Below, piece by piece: positions 36,201 through 46,423 of a stretch of 64,000 nt of DNA (position 1 is its first letter; the number at the start of each line of letters is the position of its first letter). The position numbers and the translations under genes were made by a program. The DNA comes from Syngnathus acus (lineage: Eukaryota; Chordata; Actinopteri; Syngnathiformes; Syngnathidae). The stretch covers positions 9,480,501-9,544,500 of the forward strand of contig NC_051094.1 of NCBI RefSeq assembly GCF_901709675.1, in the 5' to 3' direction. The notes beneath the pieces are model-generated. The model saw nothing but the letters and a program-made list of their open reading frames with translations, had not been told where the DNA came from and did not search any database.

Positions 36201-39200
36201 AGTTTGAAAATGATATATAAAAAAAAAAAAAGAAACTGAACTGTATAAATCTTCCTAGTTCCACTAAAAACGGAGAAATGAAGTCTATAATTGTTGATGA
36301 GTTTCTTTACCGATCCTTCCTCGAGTGCTCGTCTTAGGGTGGGAAGCTGATCAACAGGACACCAGACTTCAGCAATAAGACACTTGTTGGTGACATCAAA
36401 ACTACACCGATTGAGAATGTAGTAGATGGCTTTCATCTTCTTGACCTGCACCACCCAAGTGTAGACCGATTCGGAGGCCTTGATCAGGACCTGCTTCAGG
36501 TAATCTTCCGTTCTATGAAGTACCTGCAAACAGCAACAAGACAGACTTTGAGAATATAGTTTCAGAAAATTACCAGCAAAAGGCCCACTACAGGTTGTTT
36601 ATATTTTTATGATGGCGATATAAACACAATGTTGATATTTCCAACTACTTTACAAGCTTGAGCTAAAACAAAACCATTCAGAAGGGATAGAGTTCAAGTA
36701 GGTGTACAACATTTTGAGGAAAAAAAAGCTAGCCAGGATCTCATGCTGGTCATGTGCAAAGCAATTGGATTTTTTAGTTGCAGTTCTTAAAGCTAGCAAT
36801 TGATTTACAAAGCAGTGACCCGTCCAGAGAAACTTTCCCGGCTCGCTAACTTGGAGGAAATTGGTTAATCGTTTCAAAGAGACTCTTTGTGGCTACTTTT
36901 ATGTCTGTACCGGATTGTAGTGATGCGATATTTACTCATGCATTTTCTAAATACGCACATGGTCTAGATAGAATAGATCTTTATTTTTTTAAATTTAAAA
37001 TAGGCTCTCCATTTCTTGAAAATTAATTTCAAGTTATCTTGAATTTGAAGGAGATGATCTAGTTAGATGTTTTTAAAATGTTTTAAAATTGCTTGGAATG
37101 TGGCCTGAGTACTTTTTCATGTTCAACATTTTCAGTGCATCTACTGTATGCTGTTAACTGTGCCTCCTGACTTTTTTTTCTCAGAAGCAAGCACGTTAAG
37201 AGATATTTAACTTCTGCATATTACATTTGAACAAGATGACAAACAAAATAATGCATTTACAAGAAATACCTTAATCAATGACAACCAAACAGAATTTGCA
37301 TTATGACACAGAAAAAAACTGAGGACATACAGTGTTCAGGTCCTGAATGCGAGTACTTAGTCCTTGCACAACATCGTTCCGCTCCTCATTGCTACTGGGA
37401 TACGGATACACATGACAGTGGTAGCTAGAGCAGAAAGAAAACAGGTATGACTTGGAGGAAGATCTTTCTTTTCGACAGCAAAACGTGTCATTTTACCAGT
37501 CACAGATCTTCTTCACTTTCTGGCCAATTTGTTCTCCCCAGTAGGAGATTAGGAACACCACACTTCTGATGGGCTCACCCTGTGAAAAAGCAAAAAGGCT
37601 TCATTAAGAATGTTAACACCGTACCATGAAAAAGAAAGACTCCGTTCACTCTCATATTCACACCAACGGACAATTCAGAATCTTCAATGAACCTAATGTG
37701 CATGTTTTAGGAATGTGGGAAAGTCCTGGAGTAGCACTAATACCTTTAGATTTTTTTTCTAATTAAAACGTGCAGGTTATGCAGCTAACAAGAGCCAACT
37801 GGAAAACCTACGGTGTCAGGATCTTCGAGATACTCCTCGACTTCGGCATAGCTGAGAATGGTGAAGCCTTTACATACTCTCCACAGCATGCGCTCAAAGG
37901 CCTCGATCTTTGCCCTCTGGATGAGCCCAGAGATAAAACTGCGAGAATGAAAACAAGATTCATAAACAGCCATATTCCTATATATATTATATCCTATATA
38001 TTATATTATATATCTCCATATTCCAGTTTGGATCACTCCCATTATTTCCATGACCATGTTTGTGTGTTCCAACATTCATACAGTAACTCAAACCTGCCTA
38101 ACCGCTTATATAAGAGGTATGATAATACAAGCAAAGTCATTTTACCCCAGTTTGGCTCCGAGCCTCTGCATACTGCTGTAATCCATCACTGTGTCTTTTT
38201 CTAGGAAAGGAAACTCCTCATAAGAGGCTTGCGATGGCTCTCTCTGGAGGGAAAATAATACATCATCAATGTATGGGAGTAAAATTTAGAAAACAGCAGA
38301 TTGGAATAGTCTGTACTGTACTGCATTCCAGTGTTGCATAAAAAATGAGAAAGGACATATGCACAATTCCAACTAGTACTACAGTATGACCCCACTTACA
38401 TCAATGCTTCTCTGAACAAAGTTGCAGGTGATACGCAGCATGTGTGTGTACTCTGTGAGCTCCAACAGGTTCTTTTGTAATCTCTCTTTATTCCTCATGA
38501 CCTCGCCGAGCTCAACTTCCAGCCTCTGCAGTTGCTCCTGGAAGAACACATACAACCAATGTGATGTTGACCAGGAAAAGAAACGTGTAACATAAAGGCT
38601 ATTAACATACCATTATACCCATCACGTGTTTCGGTAGAGGAGCCACTGGATTAACATCGTCGTCTGGCAATGAAATATCAGCTTTCTTGATTTCTCTCAA
38701 CAAATAGCCTGTTGACAGTACATGGGACATTTTAAATCCTATATTGTGCTATTGTGTATTTAAGCAAAATCCTGTATTGTGCATTTAAGCAAAATGTTAT
38801 GGCCAGCCACACAAGTGACAAACAGTCACACAAGTGTTGCGTCATTTTCTACGCTTCTCGGCTGCGTAAAAGAGTTCAATATAGTGAAAGTCATCACATT
38901 CAACTCAACAAACACAGGATGGCATTTTTCATGACAGCAGTCATTGACTTTCAATTGAACTGAATGAGAAGACGCTCTGTTCTTTGTTGTATTACTACTA
39001 TACAAGGGCTTTCTCCAGGCTTTGAAAGACAAATCACGGCCTTCATGCTTTTAATTTAAACGATTCATCACATAAAAACAGAGATCGCATTACGATCACA
39101 TTGGCTTCCTCTAAAAGAACAGAAATAATTTGTATCACAGATCAATAAATACTTACCAAGGATCCTCTCCATCTCTTCACATCTTTTGATTTCATTGACG

Positions 39201-39508
39201 TATTTTCGTTGAAATGCATTAACACTGGGATTAAGCTGCAACAGGAGACACACAAACATCAACAGAATGCAATCAAACATGATGCTTTTCCTTTCATATT
39301 TTAATTTGGAAACAGATGCAAAGAACGGCAACAAAAAGGAGATCATATATACATTTTTCTTGAACACAATCTAAATAGTTTCGGGACTTACATCTCTGAA
39401 CTCGACAATGCCCAGTTCTCCAAGATCACCGATGCAGTCGTATGCTGATCCAGACTGAAGGAACAGTTGGGCCAAACACATTTCTTCACCCCGCAGCAGA
39501 GAGCTCAT
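33230..39508 (-). CDS. atp6v0a2: ATP6V0A2, V-type proton ATPase 116 kDa subunit a2
   Basis: Twenty exons: 39508-39392, 39235-39157, 38708-38611, 38537-38400, 38243-38146, 37938-37812, 37579-37497, 37424-37331, 36523-36311, 36085-35938, 35815-35666, 35580-35423, 35312-35229, 35091-34973, 34891-34681, 34404-34285, 34202-34083, 33996-33879, 33591-33420, 33332-33230. They total 2550 nt, one open frame of 849 aa (human a2 856). The N-terminal half is cytosolic ([16 protein letters not shown] start, [15 protein letters not shown]). The C-terminal half is membrane-embedded ([30 protein letters not shown]). [19 protein letters not shown] near residue 749 holds the essential arginine of proton transport. 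The protein acidifies Golgi and endosomal compartments; human loss causes cutis laxa. Start chosen at MSSLLRGEE, matching the human N-terminus; the last codons read EQEGLL. Isoform a2 is assigned by TCTN2/DNAH10 synteny and overall similarity. Confidence 0.95.
33661..33673. repeat. Short AT dinucleotide run
   Basis: A short (AT)n microsatellite in the intron between the last-but-two and last-but-one exons of ATP6V0A2. Confidence 0.7.
36524..37330. other. Longest ATP6V0A2 intron
   Basis: An 807 bp intron between exons 8 and 9, long for this gene. It is AT-rich and I recognise no exon, RNA gene or mobile element in it. A 75-codon minus-strand frame (36650-36877) has no recognisable domain. Confidence 0.5.
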
Positions 39509-40784
39509 TTTGACAGCTTGCTGATCCCCTCTTCTGATAGTAGCAATTGTTAGCAAGCTAACAAACAGGTCGGCAACAGTTACCGTTCATTCAATTCCAG
39601 CAAAGGTCCCGCAATTTGCGTCCTGTTCATCCAGTGTCATATTTGAAATCCTGTGGTACAAATACACTTGACTTACTTGACGTTATCCATACACAGGTTC
39701 TCTCTGCCGTTATATCAGCTAAAGGCTAGATCATGATACGCCTTTGTTAATACTGGAGGAAGATAACTTCGTTTAAAAGAACAACTTCATTCGGCGAGCC
39801 CTTACATGTTTGGGTCACTACCAACCAGCAAGCAACTTGATTTGCAATATCGACATAGTTTCGAAAGTTTTAGCAGAGGACGCTAGTAGACTCTCCACGT
39901 CACTCTGTTTTGGAGTCTGCGCATTGAGCAGTTCAATGCTTGAAATGGGCTCCACGTGACCGGGCCGATCGTACACAAAAGAATTGATGTGAATTGAGTT
40001 TTATTTTTGGGCCAAAAATACGACTGCAATTAAAAACACGAATTAAGCAAGAATCTGTGGATTAAAAACGTGAATTAAACTGCTGATCAAGCTAATGATT
40101 TAAAAACACGATATAACAGATGTACAACGTGTGAAAACGTTTACAAAATTACAATTGTTAGTTATGAATGAAATGCAGAGACGCAACGCATTCTAAAAGC
40201 GTCACATTAATATCGACGTATTAAACGTGTTTATGAAAAATTGTATCTTGAAAATAGTACCGACGTATTTTGATTTATTTTATTTATAATTCTTCTTTTC
40301 ATGCAACTATTATTTTTTATTATTAGGATTTTATTATCTGAGGGGAAATTGGTGTTTTAAGCAAACTCACATACACTTACTAATTTTTGATATTTATTCC
40401 ATAAGCGCCTCTGAAACAGGAAGAACTGTTGAAAACCGGACGTACGTATAATTGAGCGCGCGGTTGCTTTATTATTATCTATACATCTGTTGTCTCGGAC
40501 AAATGTTGATGCTATTAATTTTCTATACACGGTAGTAATTCGCGCTAAAATTATTTATGTTTAACTCAACACATATTGTTTTGCAACAACACAAATTGCC
40601 TTAGCATCGTGCTATCATACAAAAGTCGCTTACAAATTACGTCACGTTCATTCCAGTCTTCTGTCGCTAAGTAACAGCGCAGAGCGACGCTCAACTCAAA
40701 AGTAGCTTTAATATTCAATCTTAGTCCGTTTGCGGACACCATAGTCTATGTGTTCGATGACTATAGGAGTAAACTCTTAAATTT
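39509..40784. promoter_or_regulatory. Divergent promoter region between ATP6V0A2 and TCTN2
   Basis: ATP6V0A2 reads left from 39508 and TCTN2 reads right from 40785, so this 1.28 kb holds both promoters and 5' UTRs. No TATA box could be assigned with confidence. The stretch is mostly AT-rich with CG-containing patches at about 39.88-39.98, 40.44 and 40.62-40.74 kb. Shared regulation is an inference from geometry. Confidence 0.55.
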
Positions 40785-43700
40785 ATGTCTTCGCAAGCTA
40801 TTTTGGATACAATGGCCAAGGTGGTGGCTCTCCTAGCTTTCCTACTGTTTTGTTGGGCGGATAGCAAAGATCTTGGTAAGTAATGACATATCTAAGTTCA
40901 GTTTGTACATATGAACACGGCAGTTTAATGTTTTAAAAGTCTAGTTATTAAAATACATGCCATTGTCATCAGTTTTCCAACCATCGTCTATGATTGCCAC
41001 TGGACCAAGAATCAAGGCATATTTACTGGGCAATATAAAAGACATCTCTCTGAACGTGCGCACTGTATTTCCATCCAAATTAACAGGTACGAACAACAAC
41101 TCCTTAGATATAACAGTTTCTAAATAGGGGGAAACACTTGATCACTTTTATATGTCTATTGACAGGAAGTATTGATCCTCCGTCGTGTGCAGCTGAGGAA
41201 ACATTGTGGAATGTGACAACGGAAGTTGTTGGAATGGTAATTCCTGAATTGTAATATATTGTCACTACACGCAAGCTGAAATTGAATGATTTTAAAAAAC
41301 TTTGATGTACAATGACCCTCCTGTTTGATTTGTGAATCCACAGAATGCACTCCAGGTTAATATGAAGCTGAATAAAAGTCTGCATTTGTGCGGTGACAAC
41401 GAAACAGACTGCTGCCCAAAGCCGCTGTGTGTCCTGGAGACGCTGCAGTTATCTGCCTGTGTGGGCAACACAGTTAAGGCCTCATTGCTGATCCAAGTCA
41501 AGATTCATGCTCACTTGATTTCTGCTAATCCTGGATCTGGTAATTATAATGAATCTGCTAAGCTCTACATATCACGAGAGTCATCATTTTCGTTAAATGT
41601 CAATCTCCCTTCCATTGTAGCCAATCAAACGATCATCCCAAACCAAGTGTACGAACCTCTGGGCTCCTGTCCATGTGACCTCACTCCTCAGACATGTGAT
41701 ATCCGCTGTTGTTGTGACAAGGTACAAAAAAGGCTGATATAATACTGATTTGCTTCTCTATTTATCATCTTCTATGTTTACTTTTATTTCAACAGGACTG
41801 TTCACCTGAGGAGTTGAAGCTGTTTGAGTTGCACTGTTTCCCAGGACCCTTTGGTGGACAGCTCCCTCCAGTTCCAGATTATCAATGCTCTGCACAGAGA
41901 GAGGACTCCCCAGACTGGTTTCCATTTCTGTGTGTCATCTCCCCACCCGAAAACAACCCATACCTGGGGCTCTTCTATAATGGAGACAAAATGTGGGAAA
42001 ATTATTCAGTCATTGTTTTTAATATCTCATCATGTTATTTGTTATAAAAATCTGGTTTTGTCATTTAATTTGTTTAGAACGCCAAAGCCTCGCCCCTCCT
42101 TTCAAATGCCTGTTTTGTCTGCACCAGTTTTTAATATCTACAAACAAGGAAATCCCATTTTTACTATGGATGATCAGTTGTTCACTATTCCCCAGGTTAG
42201 TAATGTCTGTTATATTAGTTACGATTATTTTTTTGTGCTTGTGTTGCCAAAGTTGACCAAAACCTTTGCTGTGTTTTGCACACAGATGGCAATTGGACAC
42301 TGTGTTTCCAATGCTCCTGTTGCCTTTTTGGAGAATTTTAGTTTCAAATGTTTGAACCTGCTGGATTCATGTCCAACTGATTTCCCTTTACAAACACGTC
42401 CGTCAGATTTGAGGGTTCAAGTGAACAATGGACAAGGAGGTTTGTAGTAGATCTCGGAAAACTGTAACATTGCCTGTAAATATTATGGTTTGACTAAATA
42501 ATTTCTCTTTACTGTAGGTGATGTCACAGTAGAAGTCAGAGACGAATCGATCGGGGATTTGAGTAATTTCTTGTCAAATGCAGACATTACTCCAGGTACA
42601 TATTACGTCGTACCGTCGCTAAATTGATTTGTGTCCTCTGTGATTAATTGATTTATTTTCCTGAAGATGGAGGCCTGGTTTGTAAGAATGTGACCTTGGC
42701 TTTGGATTACACATTCTACTGGAAAGGGAATCTCATCACAAATATCACCGTGATACGCTCTGTCGGGACAGTCGTTTTAAATGGACGCGGTACATGCTCA
42801 TAACACAATTCTATCTAATCCTTATATTTTAGTGATGATGGAAAATTAAGCTTCAATTTGCCTCATGAACCACTTGTCTTTTTTATTCCTAAAGGGCACT
42901 CTCTGTTCAACATAGAGCATAACGCACACTGACTTGTCATTTCTTAAAACTCCCTTATTTAAACCGACAGTGCCATCTAGAGGAGCCAAAAAATACAACT
43001 GCTTCATGGAACAAATTTGAAGCTTCATTCTATGAGGGCACTTTGTTTCCTAATCAGTTTCTCTTTGCAGTGAAGTTAACGACAAGGTATTCTGCTGTTT
43101 TCCTGACAAGAGATTATGTGGGAGACTCTAACTCGGGGAATCCAGGTGAGAGCACTTTATCCAGGGAACCGCTGAGACATTTGTTTCTGTCAAGTTGTTA
43201 ACGCACCAGCATGTGACAGGTTACCAAGTGGGAAAGCCCGTCATTGCTGGGATTAAGAGGACAGAAAATAATACTTTCTCTGTGCAGAGGACATCACTCA
43301 ATCTCTGGAAACCAGGTGATGCGATCACAATTGGTTGGCTGATCATCTATATAGTCAACAATTGAACGATAGCATTTTTTGTATTAAAATGGATTGACAA
43401 AGAACCAACTCTTTGTTGTGCTGTAAAGTGCGGGATGGGCTGTGTTCCACTGCTGAGAAACAACCAGTTCTATTTGCATTGAATTCAACATCAGGATGTC
43501 TTTTACTTGTCAGCCTACAAAACCTGACTCAGTGTGAGCTCCTGAGGTGAGATTCTCTACATGAATTAAGTACAAAAATACGTAGGGCATGTGCTCAGAC
43601 GACGTAAAATGTCTTTCAGGGACACTGTTGGTTCTATGCAGGCAAACTTGATCACAGCCACATATGCTGCAAAAAGTGGAAACCCGGATTCTGAAACAGA

Positions 43701-44998
43701 AGCAGACTGGATCAAAATAAGTTGTGAGTACACAGGAAGAACAAGCCCGTTAGATCTGTGGATGACCACATGAGCTCATGAAATGAACTACGTTTGCGCA
43801 TTACTGTCGTGTCAACTGAATTTTAGATGGAAACTCAAGCACTTCGAAGGGAGATGGAGAAGGTTCTTGCAGTGGAATTCCATCCCATATCCACATCAAC
43901 ATTTGGAGTTTAGTTAATGAAACGACTGAAGGAAATGCTCAAAGGATGATCCAAGCTGTACAAGTGCAGTGAGTATAGAAATTCAGTTCATGCTGTAGAC
44001 TATAAATATAGCTCGAGACTTTCTTCTTGTTTTTGACCATCTTTAGGTCCACACTGTCCACCTGGACATTAGATTGCGGAGGAGGTGATTTCGCCCCATG
44101 TGCAGATCCTGCAGAGGCAGAGATGTTTGAAGTGACCTCGTCAGTTACCTTTATCGACATTCCTGTCCGTACCGGACCTCCAAAAACCAGGTAATTATAA
44201 TGTCAAAACCCGCCGGACAAATGCTGATGCTAGTTTCAGCAATTTATTTCAAAATGCTATAGGCCAGATTATATTGTCCGCCATCCTGTTCAGTATTCAT
44301 ATGAGCACAATTTTTAGCTAAAATTGTTCAAAGTTTTTCTTGTCACAGAGGGAATTTTCAAAAATTAAAAATTTCAAAAGGTAATTTCATACCAAACTAT
44401 TTAGATCATGTCAGTATTTGTTTCCAGTTAGCACTACAATAATTTCACTTTTTTATTCTCTTTGGATTCAGGCATACTTCGTTGCGGGTGCAGCTGATAT
44501 ATGGTTTCTTTTTGCACAGATGTAATATTACAATTACTTTGTTTTTGCACAATGTATTGTTATTCTTCATTATGAAAGGTTTGGGGGGAATGCATGTATA
44601 TAATTTGCATGGTTGAGTGCCTCAAATAACGTTAAGAACCACTGCTTTCGGTTGAGTTGAACTGGAATACTGTATATTACACTTTGTGTTTTTCAGGTTC
44701 CAAATAAATTTCACAGAGTATGATTGTGACAAGAATGATGTATGCTGGCCTCAGCTCGCCTTCCCCTTGACCAAATATTACTCTGGTAAGACTAAAAAAA
44801 TTATCTTTTTGTTACTTAAGATAACCAAAAATACGGTACACTTTTGTTTTTCTTTTAGGTGAGCCACATTCTCAGGCTTTGGCTAAAGGCCTGATCTTGG
44901 TCTTCTTTTTCATCGCTGCTGCGGTTCTTGGGACTCCCTGGAGGCAAATCCGGCAGGCATGGAATAATTCCTCTCGCACTGTAATAGAGGATTCCTGA
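40785..44998 (+). CDS. tctn2: TCTN2, tectonic-2, ciliary transition-zone protein
   Basis: Eighteen exons: 40785-40875, 40973-41086, 41166-41236, 41344-41539, 41621-41721, 41796-41992, 42078-42195, 42286-42439, 42518-42595, 42667-42789, 43071-43145, 43220-43315, 43429-43546, 43620-43723, 43827-43968, 44047-44190, 44697-44785, 44859-44998. They total 2151 nt: 716 aa from ATG 40785, or 707 aa from the in-frame ATG at 40812 ([16 protein letters not shown]), which begins a better signal peptide. Tectonic landmarks are the cysteine-rich [14 protein letters not shown] and [15 protein letters not shown] stretch, DWFPFLCV, and near the end [20 protein letters not shown]-terminal hydrophobic segment, [15 protein letters not shown], is followed by a short tail. 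Human TCTN2 is 697 aa. It acts in the MKS/B9 complex that gates the cilium; human mutations cause Meckel and Joubert syndromes. The exon 6 donor (AT|GTGGGA) is weak and least certain. Confidence 0.95.
44191..44696. other. Long TCTN2 intron 16
   Basis: A 506 bp intron, AT-rich. No exon-like sequence, RNA gene or recognisable mobile element was seen. Confidence 0.5.
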
Positions 44999-45179
44999 AG
45001 AGACACTTGTTATAGTTATGTACAGTATTTAAGAAGAACAGTGTGGGTTCACTCTTTAGATATATTTGGTAAAACTTGCTATGTCCACACAGGCCAGAAA
45101 TTCGTACATGTCAATGTTCTTACAACTGCTGGTTCATGTTTATATTGTGTATAGCTGTTGTTACACCCTTTTGTTATAA

Positions 45180-45185
45180 AATAAA
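45180..45185 (+). terminator. Candidate polyadenylation signal of TCTN2
   Basis: AATAAA about 180 nt past the TCTN2 stop codon (44996-44998), giving a normal short 3' UTR. Confidence 0.55.
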
Positions 45186-45790
45186 AAAATGTTTAATATT
45201 TCTGTGGATCAATACGTACTTTCACATCGGGTGCAATCAGAGGTACGTTATTTTGTTGCCATAAGAACAAAAGAACAGCTCCTTGAAATGATCGATACCA
45301 ATTGTTTGTGGCTTCTCACACACTAGCCATCACAGAAGACAGTTTGAGTCCAGTCATAATGTCTTCTGTTACATACAGTACAAGCTACTTTTACGATAAT
45401 AATGAAATGATTCAAATGGTGCTGAAATGCATAACACAGACAGTGGGTAAACATTATGCAAAATGTAAATGAGTTTGTTTTATTTGTTCGGGCAAATAAT
45501 TGCAGGACATCAAACATTCAATAGGGGTAGCAATAAAATGCAAAGATAAAGTATTCAGTATTGCCACGTTGAGTTATTTTATTCAACATACCTGCAAGAC
45601 AACCTTGCTGGGTCAGACTAGTACCAATAAGTCTATAATCAGTAGTTTTAGCATTTACGAAGGAAATTTTGTCTGTAGGAGGATGAACAGGTACAGATTA
45701 TTTTTTAAATTGAATTATTATCAACACCTTATAAGGTGTTGCTAAACTATAGTTTAATTTGTTTCACTATACAAAAATAACGGCACTCGT

Positions 45791-45864
45791 TGATCTTTTT
45801 CCATCTTGTTTAATATTTACTTGATTGATTGATTGATCTTTTTCCCCTCTTGTTTAATGTTTGC
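45791..45864 (+). repeat. Imperfect tandem repeat upstream of DNAH10 copy B
   Basis: Two copies of a roughly 30 bp unit (TGATCTTTTTCC, then a CTTGTTTAAT core) flank a short TTGA tetranucleotide run at 45821-45837. It lies about 340 bp upstream of the copy B ATG. No function can be assigned. Confidence 0.55.
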
Positions 45865-46204
45865 TTTTATGTATTGTGTAGATTGCGTTAAAATACGGTT
45901 AATCGGAATGAGAGTGTCAGATAGGGACCTTTTTGCGTCACTTTCTACGCACTTTAGCGTCATCTTACGTCAGCGTGCCACGCAATGGTATCATACATAT
46001 TTTTTTATTCGTGTGTTGACATCTAACCACAGATTTCCCCGTGGACTAAATTTTAAGTCGATTTTTTCTTAGGTTTATTTTTGAATTACAATGTTTCCAG
46101 TAAAGTGCTGTGTCGTGCAATCTAGAATCCAAGATGAAATCATTTTAAATTGATAGCGGAATTAAGCGGAGGTTTAACACAGCACACCGGGGAAAGTGGT
46201 TAAA

Positions 46205-46423
46205 ATGGAAGAGGACCAACAAGAAGACACCAGTTCGGCTCCTAAGGAGGATCCAGACGAGTCGGACTCCCAAATCTTCTCAGATGAAGGAGGTGAAATT
46301 CTCGATGAGTTGTCAGGCGAAGCAGATGAGGAGGAAGATGAGGAAGAGCTGTCACCTACTCCCGAGGAGCTTATTAGGAGTAACGAATACATCCTCAAGT
46401 TACTGCAGAAAAGACTTATCCAT
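46205..46423 (+). other. Copy-specific acidic first coding exon of DNAH10 copy B
   Basis: Seventy-three codons, beginning [16 protein letters not shown], rich in Asp, Glu and Ser. Only the last residues (LQKRLIH) align with copy A, to the end of its exon 4 (LQKKLVH). The donor CAT|GTAGGT keeps phase 0 into exon 2. It looks like exon 4 extended upstream into former intron or new sequence, with a new start codon. Copy A exons 1-3 have no counterpart here. Confidence 0.7.

Larger units (their letters stand above)
44999..46204. other. Spacer with TCTN2 3' UTR and DNAH10 copy B promoter
   Basis: A 1.2 kb stretch between the TCTN2 stop and the copy B start. It contains a TCTN2 polyadenylation signal and a tandem repeat. 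I found nothing resembling DNAH10 exons 1-3 of copy A. Frames of up to 81 codons show no domain. Confidence 0.6.
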
